In this document: positions 45,986 to 56,253 of the stretch, in pieces | Layout of the letters: each line of letters begins with the position of its first letter | Numbering within the stretch: the stretch's first letter is position 1 | Assembly (NCBI GenBank): GCA_900642245.1 | Contig: CAAAJI010000025.1 | Coordinates: 273,852 to 337,851, forward strand | Direction: 5' to 3' | Source of the DNA: Fragilaria radians | Taxonomy: Eukaryota; Bacillariophyta; Fragilariophyceae; Fragilariales; Fragilariaceae | DNA: 64,000 bases | Program-made: the position numbers and the translations under genes | The notes under the pieces: generated by a model | What the model was told of the DNA's origin: nothing | The model's database searches: none | What the model saw: only the letters and a program-made list of their open reading frames with translations

Positions 45986-46429
45986 ATGAAAGTTATTTAC
46001 CAATTAAGTTTGATTCTTTCTTCATTAGCACCAATTGTGCTTTCATTTGCATCCTTGTCATCGCACACATCATGCTCTGTTGCACCTATACATGCGACGG
46101 CTTCGCCGATGTTATGGTCACGGCGAGATGTCCTCTATTTTGTATCGACTTTGCCCCCAGCAAATGCGTTCATGATTGACTCGGAAACTTACGATGGATC
46201 CAGAGACTCCAAAAGTTCACAAGACTTTTCCGTTGGAGTTAATGTTAACTCTGGTACAGTTTCTAAAGAATCGACGAGTAATATTCAAAGGTTGAGGGAG
46301 GGTAAGTACCTGTGCTTCGGATTCGTCATGACACAAAATCGCAGATTCTTGCGTTTTACGTCATCAGGTATTCGTCACCTTTTGAGATTTAGCAAAATAC
46401 CGAGGATGAGAACCCATGGTGTCACGTGA
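45986..46429 (+). CDS. Orphan exon with a tripartite thylakoid-lumen presequence
   Basis: A hydrophobic signal peptide (VIYQLSLILSSLAPIVLS) is followed by FASLS (ASAFAP-like), a transit-like stretch, then SRRDVLYFVSTLPPANAF: a twin-Arg pair, a weak hydrophobic core and an AxA cleavage site, as in Tat-imported lumen proteins. After about 40 more residues (to QRLREG) there is a good splice donor, GGGTAAGTACC, near 46303. With the acceptor TTTCTCCAG near 46457 the frame ends at a TAA overlapping the aldolase ATG. A weaker acceptor (ACTCACAG) would instead run in frame into the aldolase. No mature domain is recognised, so this is a very small lumen protein, a gene remnant, or an alternative leader of the aldolase. 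Confidence 0.5.
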   Translation: MKVIYQLSLILSSLAPIVLSFASLSSHTSCSVAPIHATASPMLWSRRDVLYFVSTLPPANAFMIDSETYDGSRDSKSSQDFSVGVNVNSGTVSKESTSNIQRLREGKYLCFGFVMTQNRRFLRFTSSGIRHLLRFSKIPRMRTHGVT

Positions 46430-46534
46430 CAACTTGGAAAGTATGCTCACTTTTTCTCCAGACACGATCGAAATCAAGAACTCACAGCGTTCCCAGAATC
46501 CCGTCGATCATCCTCTCATAAATCACTTTCTATA

Positions 46535-47425
46535 ATGGCTTTCGAACAACAATTTGAAAAAGTAAGAGATCAAGATGGTTTTCTCGCCGCCTTAGATCAA
46601 TCTGGTGGATCTACACCCAAAGCTCTCGAACTGTATGGTATTGATAAGAACACTTATCATTCTGATGAAGATATGTACGATATTGTCCATGCGATGAGAA
46701 GTCGCATCATTACGTCTCCTGCCTTTAATGGCGATCGCATATTGGGGGCAATCCTATTCGAAGATACAATTCATCGTAAAGTCTGTGGTCTTCCGACGTC
46801 ACGTTACTTGTGGGAAGAAAAAAGAATTGTTCCTTTCCTCAAGGTTGACAAGGGTTTAGCGCCAGAGGAGAAGGGTGTACAGCTTATGAAGCCCATGCCA
46901 GAGTTAGAGTCTCTCCTTAAGACTGCCAAGCAAGCAGGAATTTTCGGAACTAAGATGCGATCTGTAATTTTGCATGCCAACCCAGTGGGCATTGCCAATG
47001 TTGTTGAGCAGCAATTCCAAATTGCGAAAAAGATCATCGCTGCAGGTCTTCTGCCAATCTTGGAACCAGAAGTAGATATTCATGCTTCGAATAAGGCACA
47101 GATAGAACTTCTATTGAAGCAGTCTATTCTAGATCACATGTACAAACTTCAACAAGGGGAAGTAATTATGCTAAAATTAACTCTTCCAGAAATTCCCGAC
47201 CTTTACACGGACTTGATAAAGCACCCAAAATGTCTCCGTGTTGTGGCACTTTCAGGTGGATACAGCCGTGAACAAGCTAATAGCATTTTGCACAAACAGC
47301 ACAGGATGATTGCCAGCTTTTCCCGAGCTCTAACAGAAGGTCTAAAATATCAAATGACAGATGATGAATTCAATGAAAAGCTTGATGAGTCAATTGGGAG
47401 TATTTTCGAGGCATCACGAACCTAA
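46535..47425 (+). CDS. Fructose-bisphosphate aldolase class I (bacterial-type, about 296 aa)
   Basis: A 296-aa single-exon protein with the class I signature DQSGGSTPKALELYGI near the start, FEDTIHRK, LKVDKGLAPEEKGVQLMKPM, and the Schiff-base lysine region VIMLKLTLPEIPDLY, then RVVALSGGYSREQAN. It cleaves or condenses fructose 1,6-bisphosphate with DHAP and GAP (and sedoheptulose bisphosphate in many class I enzymes). Length and wording fit the bacterial-type class I aldolases that diatoms keep beside class II enzymes. The plain ATG gives a protein without a leader, hence cytosolic, unless the upstream plastid-leader exon is spliced on. It lies 3 kb from FBPase and SBPase. Confidence 0.93.
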   Translation: MAFEQQFEKVRDQDGFLAALDQSGGSTPKALELYGIDKNTYHSDEDMYDIVHAMRSRIITSPAFNGDRILGAILFEDTIHRKVCGLPTSRYLWEEKRIVPFLKVDKGLAPEEKGVQLMKPMPELESLLKTAKQAGIFGTKMRSVILHANPVGIANVVEQQFQIAKKIIAAGLLPILEPEVDIHASNKAQIELLLKQSILDHMYKLQQGEVIMLKLTLPEIPDLYTDLIKHPKCLRVVALSGGYSREQANSILHKQHRMIASFSRALTEGLKYQMTDDEFNEKLDESIGSIFEASRT

Positions 47426-49509
47426 AGATATTTTCTTTCTAACGCGAGGAGAGTATGCGCTTTAGGTTGGTCAATTTACTTTACACCCTCTTCGTTTTAG
47501 CGCATCACGAAAGTAACCAAAAGGAGATTGTTCCTCATTGCATTAACCGTACTTTAGCCATATTGAGTATTTTAGTTGACATTAAGAAAATTATATTGCA
47601 TATTCTTCATTGAATATTGAATCATACATTTATGTTTGAAAGCAGTCCAATAGTGAGCTATAAAATTTCTTAGTTTATCCAAAGCTTCGTGGCATAATGC
47701 TTTCAAGATTGCCAATATGTATCATGCAACTAATGCGCTTGAAGCTGTTTTTCCTTCTTCTTCCTTGTGAAACGAACACAGAGTAATGGTTTTAATGTTT
47801 TCAAATTGCTTTTACCGATAGAAACATTGATATAAGTGTTCATTTCATCAACCAACATTTTGGGACTTCTATAATAAAATCAAGAAGCAATTTAGATCTA
47901 CAGAAAGAGAGTTGATATCAATCATAGAGACCTACAATGAATGCTAGCCTCTTGCTGCAATATCCAATCATATTGACACAATCGTAAAAAAGTGTATTGC
48001 AGTCTAATTCGATGCATAGTATATTCAAGATGAAGGAGATAAAAGTACGTAATTAATTTTCTTTCCTTTTTCGTTATGATTAAGCCAACTAAGTTTTAGA
48101 GCATCTACATTGTTATTCTAACTATCCTAAACAATGCAGATAAACTATAGTTAGTACAAGTCTGCTCACGGACGAAAAGTTGTTGACATATTTTCTCAAG
48201 CTGTACTACTTTTTGTGACATTTTCTAGCCTTTTTTCTAGGGAACCTTCCTCGATCGTTTGACTTTGGAGAAGATATTTGATCCGCAAAAATTTATTGGC
48301 ATAAATTGATGTCAGTGTCATAATTGGCTGACTATAATTCGTGACGATGCAGTCTGTTTCATAAAAGAATGCCACAAATTTGTCTTTGTAACTGAACTAC
48401 TTGCATTGTACAAGTAGCACTAATTTTTACAAGAATGCTGACGTCAAGTCTCATCTTTTAAATCACGAGTCTTCAAAATTCTACATGGGTGTCACTTTTT
48501 CAGCTGCTAGTCCTACGCGATCTCTTTCGAAAAAATTTCTCATATGACGTTGACGACACAAAATCAGTAACACCATAGTAACGAAAGTAGTACATCATTT
48601 AGCTGGAATACAAATCTCAATAATTTGAATCAGAACAGCTCAAGATTTCAGGGTTTCCAGTTTCCACATTATCTGAGGTAATATATAGAGTGATCCTTAC
48701 CAAAAATTCAATTATCGAAACCGAAAAAGAGTTGAAGTGGAGATTTTTACAAAGCTTGATCTTCAAAACACAAAATTTTATTTTACTTAGTGAGCTCAGT
48801 TCTGTATCAAGTGAGATTTTGATCAAGGCACGCTAGGGGTAAATCTTCCGTCACGTAATGAAGGAGGAGTTTAGTGTTGTCGAACACGGTTCAGTTGAAG
48901 AGAATACGGCGTTTTCCTGGAATAGTACTAGATATCTGCTTATAAACATTATTAGGAAACTAAGATTTAGCAATGGCACGTTCTAAATTGCTTTGATCAA
49001 TATAGCAATAGTTTAAAACTGGTTAAACCATCTTGCCTTATGCGCGTGCATCAATCAGTAACAAAAATCCTACCCTTAATCCTTCATTCAAAGTGAAAGC
49101 AGATACTAGATTTTGATCTAAGGAAATGGAGCGTAGTTCTCTGAAAAGGTCGTATAGCTTCACGAGAAATGCAAAGGCTGATTGTTAGCAAAAGTGAAAT
49201 ATCTTCCATAAGAGAGAAATAATAATGAGAAAGTAATGACTATGATTAGGGGTACGGGTTGGTTGCATTCCACTTTGGGTATAAGCAAATCATATGTATT
49301 GTTGCTTTTTATTTATTTACTTCTTCAAACAGCCAACTTCGTGTGTACGACAAATTGATGTATCAATGTGCCTACCTTGATGGTAGACCCTGGTAAAACA
49401 AATCTGTATGATGGTAAATTGAACGGATTGAGGGTTTTAACTGTATGGCAATAGCAAGCAGTGGTATAGCAGTACATTGTTTCAAAGTGAATACTATAAC
49501 TACATGCAG
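47426..49509. other. Gene-poor stretch with a possible Ty3/gypsy RNase H relic
   Basis: Near 47860-47950 the plus strand reads FWDFYNKIKKQFRSTEREL then ISIIETYNEC, close to the gypsy RNase H wording Y(S/T)TTERELLSIVETLKEF. The match is short and stops follow. Nothing else is recognised in these 2 kb. Confidence 0.4.
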
Positions 49510-50130
49510 CTTGATCCAAAATCAAAAATTGTTCAGACATTGCACAATGTTCATCTCGTTACGTGGGATGTAGTTCCGATGGCTTTGAGATTTGCTAATA
49601 GAGGCTGTTGATAAACAGCGCAAGATGCTTTGGGAAATATTGATCCATTTGGAAATCAAGTGGTGCTATTCGGAGGTGACTTCAGTCGGATTCTTCCCAT
49701 TTTTCTTGGTGTATATATATGTCTCAGACTGTTTGTAAGTGTTTCAAATGTCGCGATTGTCAAATCAGATTACGCAACTTCAACTTACAATAAATATACG
49801 ACTACAGTCTTATCCAAGTTTTCAAGACTTCTTACTTTAAACTAGTGAAGGTGACACATGAGTTTATGTTTAGATGCCATATAGTGTGGTGGCTACTGGA
49901 AATAACATGAAGTTCTTATTCATGACATAAATGGATATTTCTTATTGTCAGAAATGAGGATGAATAGACGGTAAACAGTAAGATTTTGAATCATGTGCCT
50001 GGAGATTTAATTCATTCCTTTAGTGCTGATATTGTTAGCCACGAAGAAGCTGGTGCTCTTAAACACATCATTTCTTATAGGCATTCCACCAGATGATCGT
50101 GAACTAAAGTTATGCTCCATAGAAATCGAA
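49510..50130 (+). pseudogene. Pif1/Helitron-type helicase relic
   Basis: Broken frames carry helicase motifs in order: LVTWDVVPMALRFAN (usually IIWDEAPM.HR), GNQVVLFGGDFSRILPIF (Walker B-like GGDFRQILPV) near 49660-49710, NHVPGDLIHSFSADIVSHEE near 49990-50045, and FLIGIPPDDRELKL near 50080-50110 (usually SGMPPH.L.LK). An earlier fragment near 49440 may hold ASSGIA. Stops and shifts occur throughout. The protein wording fits Helitron helicase domains, but no replication-initiator domain or Helitron ends are seen, so the element type is not settled. Confidence 0.65.
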
Positions 50131-50363
50131 AAATTCATCAAGACAATCAAATGGAAATAGAATGCAGATTTAAAGTATGTCCAGAAATCGTTTGAGATGC
50201 AAGCCTACCATATATATAAAATAAAAACATTGCATGGAACTGCATGGCAAAGCAATAGTTGTGATTTAAAGAATTCAGTTGTATCTTGTTTCTAGACACA
50301 AATTATAATTCAGAGTGGAGGAAAGGTCTAGCATATTAATGCAAAAGATTTCAAAGTAGTCCT

Positions 50364-51633
50364 TTACTTTTTCCATTCAGCATAGGCTTCCATGACTTCT
50401 TCAACATCATTTTTGGAACCCATAATTACAGGAACACGTTGGTGCACTACAGTTGGAACAATTTCCATAACTCGCTGAGTTCCAGTGGTAGACAACCCTC
50501 CTGCTTGTTCCATGAGGAAGGACATTGGAGCACCTTCATACAACAATCGCAATTTTCCGTTTGGATTTTTTTGGTCTCCTGGATAACCAAAAACTCCTCC
50601 GTACAAAAGAGTTCTGTGTACATCGCCTACCATGGATTCAATATAACGCGAAGAAAATACCTTCCCAGATTTACCAGCCCCATCCCGCCACTTCTTAACA
50701 GTGTCTCGCATTGGAGGGTCCCAGCGTTCCATGTTGGCCTCATTAAAAGACATGATACTGGAAGTTTCCGGTATTTTGATGTTTGGCTTCGAAAGCACGA
50801 ATTCTCCTATCTGTTCATCCAAAGTGAACATGTAAACACCATTACCGAGTGTGAGTACTAGAAAGGTCGATGAGGAGTATAAACAATAAGCGGATGCTAC
50901 GAGATTTGTGCCTGGCTGCAGAGTATTTGCAAGGCATTGAGCTTCTTGTTCACTGCACTCATCTCCAATGCAATCAGCATCTATATTACAAGATTCATCA
51001 TGTTCGTAAATCCAATGATTGTTCCGGTCGGTATCCCGGCATCCACATTGGAGGAACCATCCAAAGGATCAAAGACGCAGACGTACTTATCAGTGTCGTC
51101 AATGACGACTTCACGGCTTTCGGATTTTTCCTGTCCCATGAGATCGACAGGAGCATCTTCTTCTTCTGAGCCAGTACTCCAATTTTACCCGTAAAGCGAA
51201 GGGCTCGTTTCAACAAGTTATTAGTAATTACATCTAGCTTCTTCTGATCCTCACCTTGCACGTTGATATTCCCTTGGTATCCAAGAGTTTCTGATGATGG
51301 TAGCTGAGATCGCTTTACAAGGTTGGATATGGCTTTGCAGGCGGTGTCAATTGCACCAAATAGAGTAGTGAGCTCTTTCAACTCTGGATTTAGCATTGCC
51401 ACTTCGACCATAAATCGAGTTAAGGTAACACCAGTAGTCTCGCATACTTCATCAAATACTGGAGCCTTGGTTCGAGGGCGATTCATGGTGAGGGTATCTG
51501 CAAACGTACTGGATGCTAAACTTGACTTGGATAGGGAAGTCGACCATGTTTTTGACATGATTGACGGTGCAAATGCACTACCGGCATTAAAGACGCATGG
51601 TAGGCTTAATAGGGCATACACAAACCACCTCAT
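50364..51633 (-). CDS. Plastid fructose-1,6-bisphosphatase, frame broken twice
   Basis: From the ATG at 51633 the protein begins with a signal peptide and SAFAPS, the classic diatom plastid motif. The frame breaks at about 51171 and about 51012. Adding one base at each point gives an uninterrupted FBPase of 423 aa: VTLTRFMVEV, YQGNINVQGEDQKKLDV, FDPLDGSSNVDAG, PTGTI, NIKIPETSS, KWRDG, SSRYIESMVGDVHRTLLYGG, GKLRLLYEGAPMSFLMEQAGG. Between GTI and LQPGTNLVASAYC lies a Cys-rich loop (SCNIDADCIGDECSEQ), which could be the redox switch region of plastid FBPases. It hydrolyses FBP to F6P in the Calvin cycle or in starch/chrysolaminarin supply. It stands head to head with SBPase. Confidence 0.9.
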
Positions 51634-51782
51634 CTTAATTTTCTAGAAGAATAGGGTGCAAAGCAGACAATTAAAAGGTTGTCATCGCTTCCGTAAAGAA
51701 TGATACATTANNNNNNNNNNNNNNNNNNNNCCCAATATGATACTGTTACATTTTTTCTTTCGAATCTTCCTATTTGCATAAG
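51634..51782. promoter_or_regulatory. Shared divergent upstream region of FBPase and SBPase
   Basis: Only about 149 assembled bases, including a 20-N gap, separate the two start codons. The region must contain both 5' leaders and promoters, so it is probably a bidirectional promoter. No motif can be defined because of the gap. Confidence 0.6.
51711..51730. other. 20-N assembly gap
   Basis: Twenty N bases lie inside the FBPase/SBPase divergent region. True length is unknown, so regulatory sequence is missing here. Confidence 0.98.
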
Positions 51783-52978
51783 ATGAAATTCTTTCTTCTT
51801 CTCTTCTTTTCGTCCGTTTCGGCCTTCACCTATCCCAAAACCTTTTATTCACGGCCAACATCAACGACTCTCTTTGGGGAATATGGTGCCTCCTCGACAT
51901 CATTTTACACCACAGCTAAAAAAGAGTCTTCATACAGTTCGTTAGATGAAGTTTTGGACACCAAGATGGCAGATCCAAAAGTTCGTCAGGTCATCAAAGA
52001 TATGCTGGATGCTTGTGCTAGTATTACCGACGCCCTTAGAACTGCCCTTGTGACTGTGGAAGGATCATCGAATACCTTTGGTGATGCTCAACTTTCTGTT
52101 GATGTAAGCTAAAAGGGACTTTCGTTTCCAGTTATACTCATGCTTTCTCACTCTATTTCATACTCTTGCTTTTCAACTTAATTCAGGTAATTGCAGATAA
52201 TATCATGTGGGATTCTTGTCGTATGTCCTCTGTTGTTCGGGAAGGTGCCTCTGAAGAAGATCCCATTGTCCAAGACGTCTCCAACAACGATGAGGACACA
52301 GAGTTTACTGTCTGTTGGGATCCCCTTGATGGCTCGTCTATAGTTGATAATAATTGGGCTGTAGGAACGATGATTGGAATCTGGCCAAAGTCGACAGGAT
52401 TAATTGGAGCAACAGGTCGAGATCAAGCAACATCACTCGTCGCTTTGTATGGCCCTCGAACAACCGTACTTGTAGCCTTAGATGATGGAACGTACGAGTT
52501 TACCTATGGATGCACTCCTGAAGGCTGTCAGCTAGAAGACGGAACGTTTGAACCTTGGATCTGCTCTCGAAAGAAAATTCAGATTGGTGCAGATTGCAAA
52601 ATATTTTCTCCTGCGAATCTTCGTGCCACTCAAGATTTACCAGGCTACAAAAAACTAGTTGACCACTTCCTTGAAAACAGATATACGTTACGATATTCGG
52701 GTGGATTAGTTCCTGATGTATACCAACAATTTACAAAGGAACAGGGGATCTTTGTCAATCCTACCTCACAGAGCTCTCCTGCTAAGATCCGTTTGGCATT
52801 TGAGGCAGCTCCTTTTGGTCTCTTGGTGGAAAAAGCAGGGGGGAAGACTTCGGATGGAATCTCAGGAGCTTCCATTCTAGATATTCCAATTAAAAGTGTG
52901 GATCAACGCACTGCCATTTGCATTGGATCCGCAAACGAAGTCGATCGCTTCAATAAAATGGTTTGTTTTCTAGAATGA
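51783..52978 (+). CDS. Plastid sedoheptulose-1,7-bisphosphatase (2 exons)
   Basis: Exons 51783-52103 and 52187-52978 (donor GTAAGC, acceptor TTCAG, 83-nt intron) give 370 aa. The start MKFFLLLFFSSVSAFTYP is a signal peptide with the SAFTYP plastid motif. The domain has WDPLDGSSIVDNNWAVGTMI and GIWP, then GATGRDQATSLVALYGPRTT. DPLDGSSIVD with VTGRDQ.A-type wording separates SBPase from FBPase. Near the end come RYSGGLVPDVYQQF and KIRLAFEAAPFGLLVEKAGG. It removes a phosphate from SBP in Calvin-cycle regeneration of ribulose bisphosphate. The intron join gives SVDVIADNIMW in frame. Confidence 0.93.
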
Positions 52979-53538
52979 TGGAGCTACGCGTATGTCTTAT
53001 CATTCGTGTCCGAAAAGCTTGTTTTCAACCTGTTATCGGGGTCTTGAATATATTCTAGAAATACAATTAGAGTCTGGCAAGACTAAAGTATAAGAAGAAT
53101 GTTGTATCTTACATCTATGGCAAAGTACAATGCCAACGCTAAGTTAACATGGAGTATTTCGTTTTATCCATCTATTCTAATCGCTTAATTCATCTGACAG
53201 GATACAAGCCTTTTGAAATCAAATGAAATGAAATTTGAAACATCCAGCTTAGTCCTGATTTTTCAGTCAATAATTCCTTAAATCGAGGTATAGAACTAGA
53301 GTCAAAAGTAAGACAAGTAAGGGCTACAGAATCTATATAAAATTGATGGTCAACAAACGGATGATTGAATATCTACCCTTTGTCTGATGAGAGAACTTTC
53401 ATTTACGTAGAAGATATATTTGCTATAGCATGAAAAGTTATAAGTGTTTGGTCCCTGATTATCAGGCACTTTACTATTCGAAAAGCAACCATGTTGAAAT
53501 CTGTTCCAAGATGCCAGTAAGATTCGAAAGGAACATGA
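52979..53538. other. Convergent intergenic region
   Basis: It lies between the SBPase stop and the ribokinase-ITPase stop. No gene or RNA is seen. Confidence 0.5.
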
Positions 53539-55365
53539 CTATAACTCAATTTCCTCGTTTGTTTTGGTACGTTCAAGCCAGAATGCTTGTAGCTTGGCCA
53601 TTGCCTTGGCACGATGACTGACTGTATTCTTTTCTTCCATCGACATTTCTGCATAGGTTTTATCGGTCCCATTGACTTGAAAGATAGGGTCCCACCCAAA
53701 ATCGTTAGAGCCTCGAGGTCGAACGATAGTTCCATCGGTTCTACCATCCAAGATATGAATATCTTGACCTGGTCCCAATGATATGGCTAAGATGGTTTGG
53801 GCGACAGCTGAATGATCGACAAATCCTTTAAGCATGTCATTGAGTCCGTCGTGTCCACACTTTTGAAGGAACCACTTGATGTAGGGACCGGGAAGACCAC
53901 CCAAAGCCGTAAAGCACAGAGACGTATCCTCAGTCATGACTGCTCCACCAATAACTTCAGACGCTATGCGACATTTTTCTCTCGCAATTTCGTGGGGTTC
54001 ACCTTGCAATTCGGGTAAATCAATATCACGATGCACTAATGTATATGGAAAACTGGAATTCTGTACTAAACGTTGGATTTCCTGTAACTTCTTAGGATTT
54101 CCAGTGACAAAGGTTAAGGTCGGGAGGTTTTTCGTTTTTTCAAGCCCAGTTTCAAAGGAAGGGATTCGCAACATATCAGGGACCTCGTGTTTTTTCAAAT
54201 AGGATGATTGGGCTCCTCGCCTTCGAACGGACCAACTGGCCATACCACATGCCTTTTGAACACATTGAACTAGAAGGGAGGTATCGAGTGCCGACGATAG
54301 ATCAGATGATGCCGACAAGTAGGCTGCGAGAGTTCCGCAAAAACAATCTCCAGCCCCAACTGTGTCAACAACCGGTGGAATAGGATTGTTTCCCCATATT
54401 CCATCCGGTGAACCGACCAGAATTGGTTCCTTTGTATCTCGAGTTACTACCAGGGCTCCGCGAGCGCCCAATGTAACGATGACTGCTTTTCGGATACCGC
54501 GGTCAAGTAACTTATGTGCCATTGATGACTCATCGTCAGCGTTGGCAAGTGTTTTATCTTCATGAAGGTTAACCAAGGATCTTAATTCTGTTTCATTCGG
54601 GATGAGGATATCTACCAAACTGTACCAATCATCACCCATTGCATCCGAATCTGGTGCCGGAGCCGGATTCAATATTGTACACGATCCAACCTCAGATCCG
54701 ATTTTCATCGCTTCCAAGGCCACATTGTGCGGAACTTCCAACTGCGTGAGTACTACACGGGGTCGATACTGCCGTATTGCGCGACTAACGTGGTCTTTCG
54801 ATAGTACATGATTCGCCCCTGGTACTACGATGATAGCATTGTCTCCTGTTGTGACATCGACAACAATAGAAGCCACACCAGTTGGAACCTTAGGTGGTGC
54901 TAGTTCTATATCACATAAGACTCCAGATTCTTCCAAAGATGCTCTTAATCCATAGCGATCGTTATCATCGCCACAACATGCAACAAATCGCGGAGAGGTC
55001 AAAAGAGAAGACGAGGCAAGGGCTTGATTTGCCCCCTTTCCGCCTCCTGATGTACCAAAGTCCAATCCCAAAACAGTCTGCCCACAAAGAGGGATCTGAT
55101 TTGTATAGGTTGTCAAATCTTGATTAATTGAGCCCACAATCAATACAGGACAATTACTTTCTGTGGAATGATTGGGAGAAGATGTAAAAGATGATGAATC
55201 ACTGTCAAGATTCAATGTAGACATCATTATTCTCCTAATTCTTGGATTCAGAGTTCGGCTAACTGCGAATGAGGAAGATAATGGAAGGAAAGACGATACT
55301 AAAGGGATTAACTTCCAACTTTGTAAACTAATTGTCATTCCACAAGAAACCGAACCGAATCCCAA
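53539..55365 (-). CDS. Ribokinase-ITPase (HAM1/RdgB) fusion protein
   Basis: A 608-aa single-exon protein with two enzymes. Residues about 70-400 are a PfkB ribokinase: VGSINQDLTTY, GGGKGANQALA, NPAPAP, PNETEL, and the catalytic DTVGAGDCFCGTLAA. Residues about 415-600 are an inosine/xanthosine triphosphate pyrophosphatase: FVTGNPKKLQEIQ, EDTSLCFTALGGLPGPYIKW, GWDPIFQ, TYAEMSMEEKN, SHRAKA. The first would phosphorylate ribose (or a related sugar); the second clears deaminated purine nucleotides. A hydrophobic start with SSSFAVS after the second Met (55338) hints at plastid import; a third Met at about residue 47 would give a cytosolic form. No stop or intron signal lies between the domains. 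Confidence 0.92.
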   Translation of the reverse strand: MGFGSVSCGMTISLQSWKLIPLVSSFLPLSSSFAVSRTLNPRIRRIMMSTLNLDSDSSSFTSSPNHSTESNCPVLIVGSINQDLTTYTNQIPLCGQTVLGLDFGTSGGGKGANQALASSSLLTSPRFVACCGDDNDRYGLRASLEESGVLCDIELAPPKVPTGVASIVVDVTTGDNAIIVVPGANHVLSKDHVSRAIRQYRPRVVLTQLEVPHNVALEAMKIGSEVGSCTILNPAPAPDSDAMGDDWYSLVDILIPNETELRSLVNLHEDKTLANADDESSMAHKLLDRGIRKAVIVTLGARGALVVTRDTKEPILVGSPDGIWGNNPIPPVVDTVGAGDCFCGTLAAYLSASSDLSSALDTSLLVQCVQKACGMASWSVRRRGAQSSYLKKHEVPDMLRIPSFETGLEKTKNLPTLTFVTGNPKKLQEIQRLVQNSSFPYTLVHRDIDLPELQGEPHEIAREKCRIASEVIGGAVMTEDTSLCFTALGGLPGPYIKWFLQKCGHDGLNDMLKGFVDHSAVAQTILAISLGPGQDIHILDGRTDGTIVRPRGSNDFGWDPIFQVNGTDKTYAEMSMEEKNTVSHRAKAMAKLQAFWLERTKTNEEIEL

Positions 55366-56253
55366 GGCCTTGACAGCAAAGGATGATATTTCACGATAAT
55401 TTTATCGTACTAAATTTTTTAATTCTACTGTAGTACTACTAACCACTTGCAACAAAGGATAAAACACTTTTTTTTTACACTTCTAAACAATTTCATTTCC
55501 ACCTAACTTGTGAGCAAACAGGCTTTTCGTACTTGATTTATATACAATTTTGAGGAGATTAGTGATCCATGATTTACTAATTGATTTGTACACAACTCCA
55601 AGAAAATGAGTCGTCCATGCTCTACTACTTGCTTAAGCTACCAAAACTTCAAAAAGCAAAGAGATTTCTTAGATTTACCAATTGCAAGCAGTTGTAGTTT
55701 TCCCACATCAACACTTTGTGCCAAAATAAGTAGTTGTCACTCTAACCCTTGCTTATTTTGTTCCTTTTGGGAAAATAGATGCGTGATGAAGGTTTCAACT
55801 CTTTGGAAAGAATCCGATGATGTATGTCCGTTCCATAGTGACCCCTAATAACGCTTTCAAGTCTTCACCCTTGTCAATATCATCATTCCTTCCTAAATTC
55901 TCCACATGTTGCATAGAATTTGATAGTGTATTTACTCAGTCAGTTTCTGCTTGGCGATTGACAAAGCATTATTCTCAAGGATTATCAGATGTCCATTTCC
56001 TTGAAGAGGATAAAGCCATTGTCACAACACTCTATTGAGTCTAGCAATTTTCATTGATCTCATTGACGTCAACAAATAAAGCTTCTTCTTAAAGGACTTT
56101 TCAGCAAGAACCAAAATATTTTTAAGCATACCTTGGATCATCAAAAAAAGAATTTGCGAAAAAGATTGATACGTGCTACTACCAACACTTTTGGAAATAA
56201 GAAATGTTCTATGCTTCAATTTCATTTGTCTTCATGGATGTTTCTAATAAGGA
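55366..56253. other. Unassigned intergenic stretch
   Basis: Short frames on both strands (for example 55606-55848) have no recognised motif. It may hold decayed element DNA, but nothing is assignable. Confidence 0.5.

Noticed and set aside
50364..51633. FBPase as a pseudogene because of two frame breaks
   Set aside because: Single-base repairs restore a full, conserved protein with leader; there are no stops or missing motifs, and similar one-base losses occur in other genes here.
51783..52978. Second FBPase
   Set aside because: DPLDGSSIVD, GIWP and the GATGRDQ wording identify SBPase rather than FBPase.
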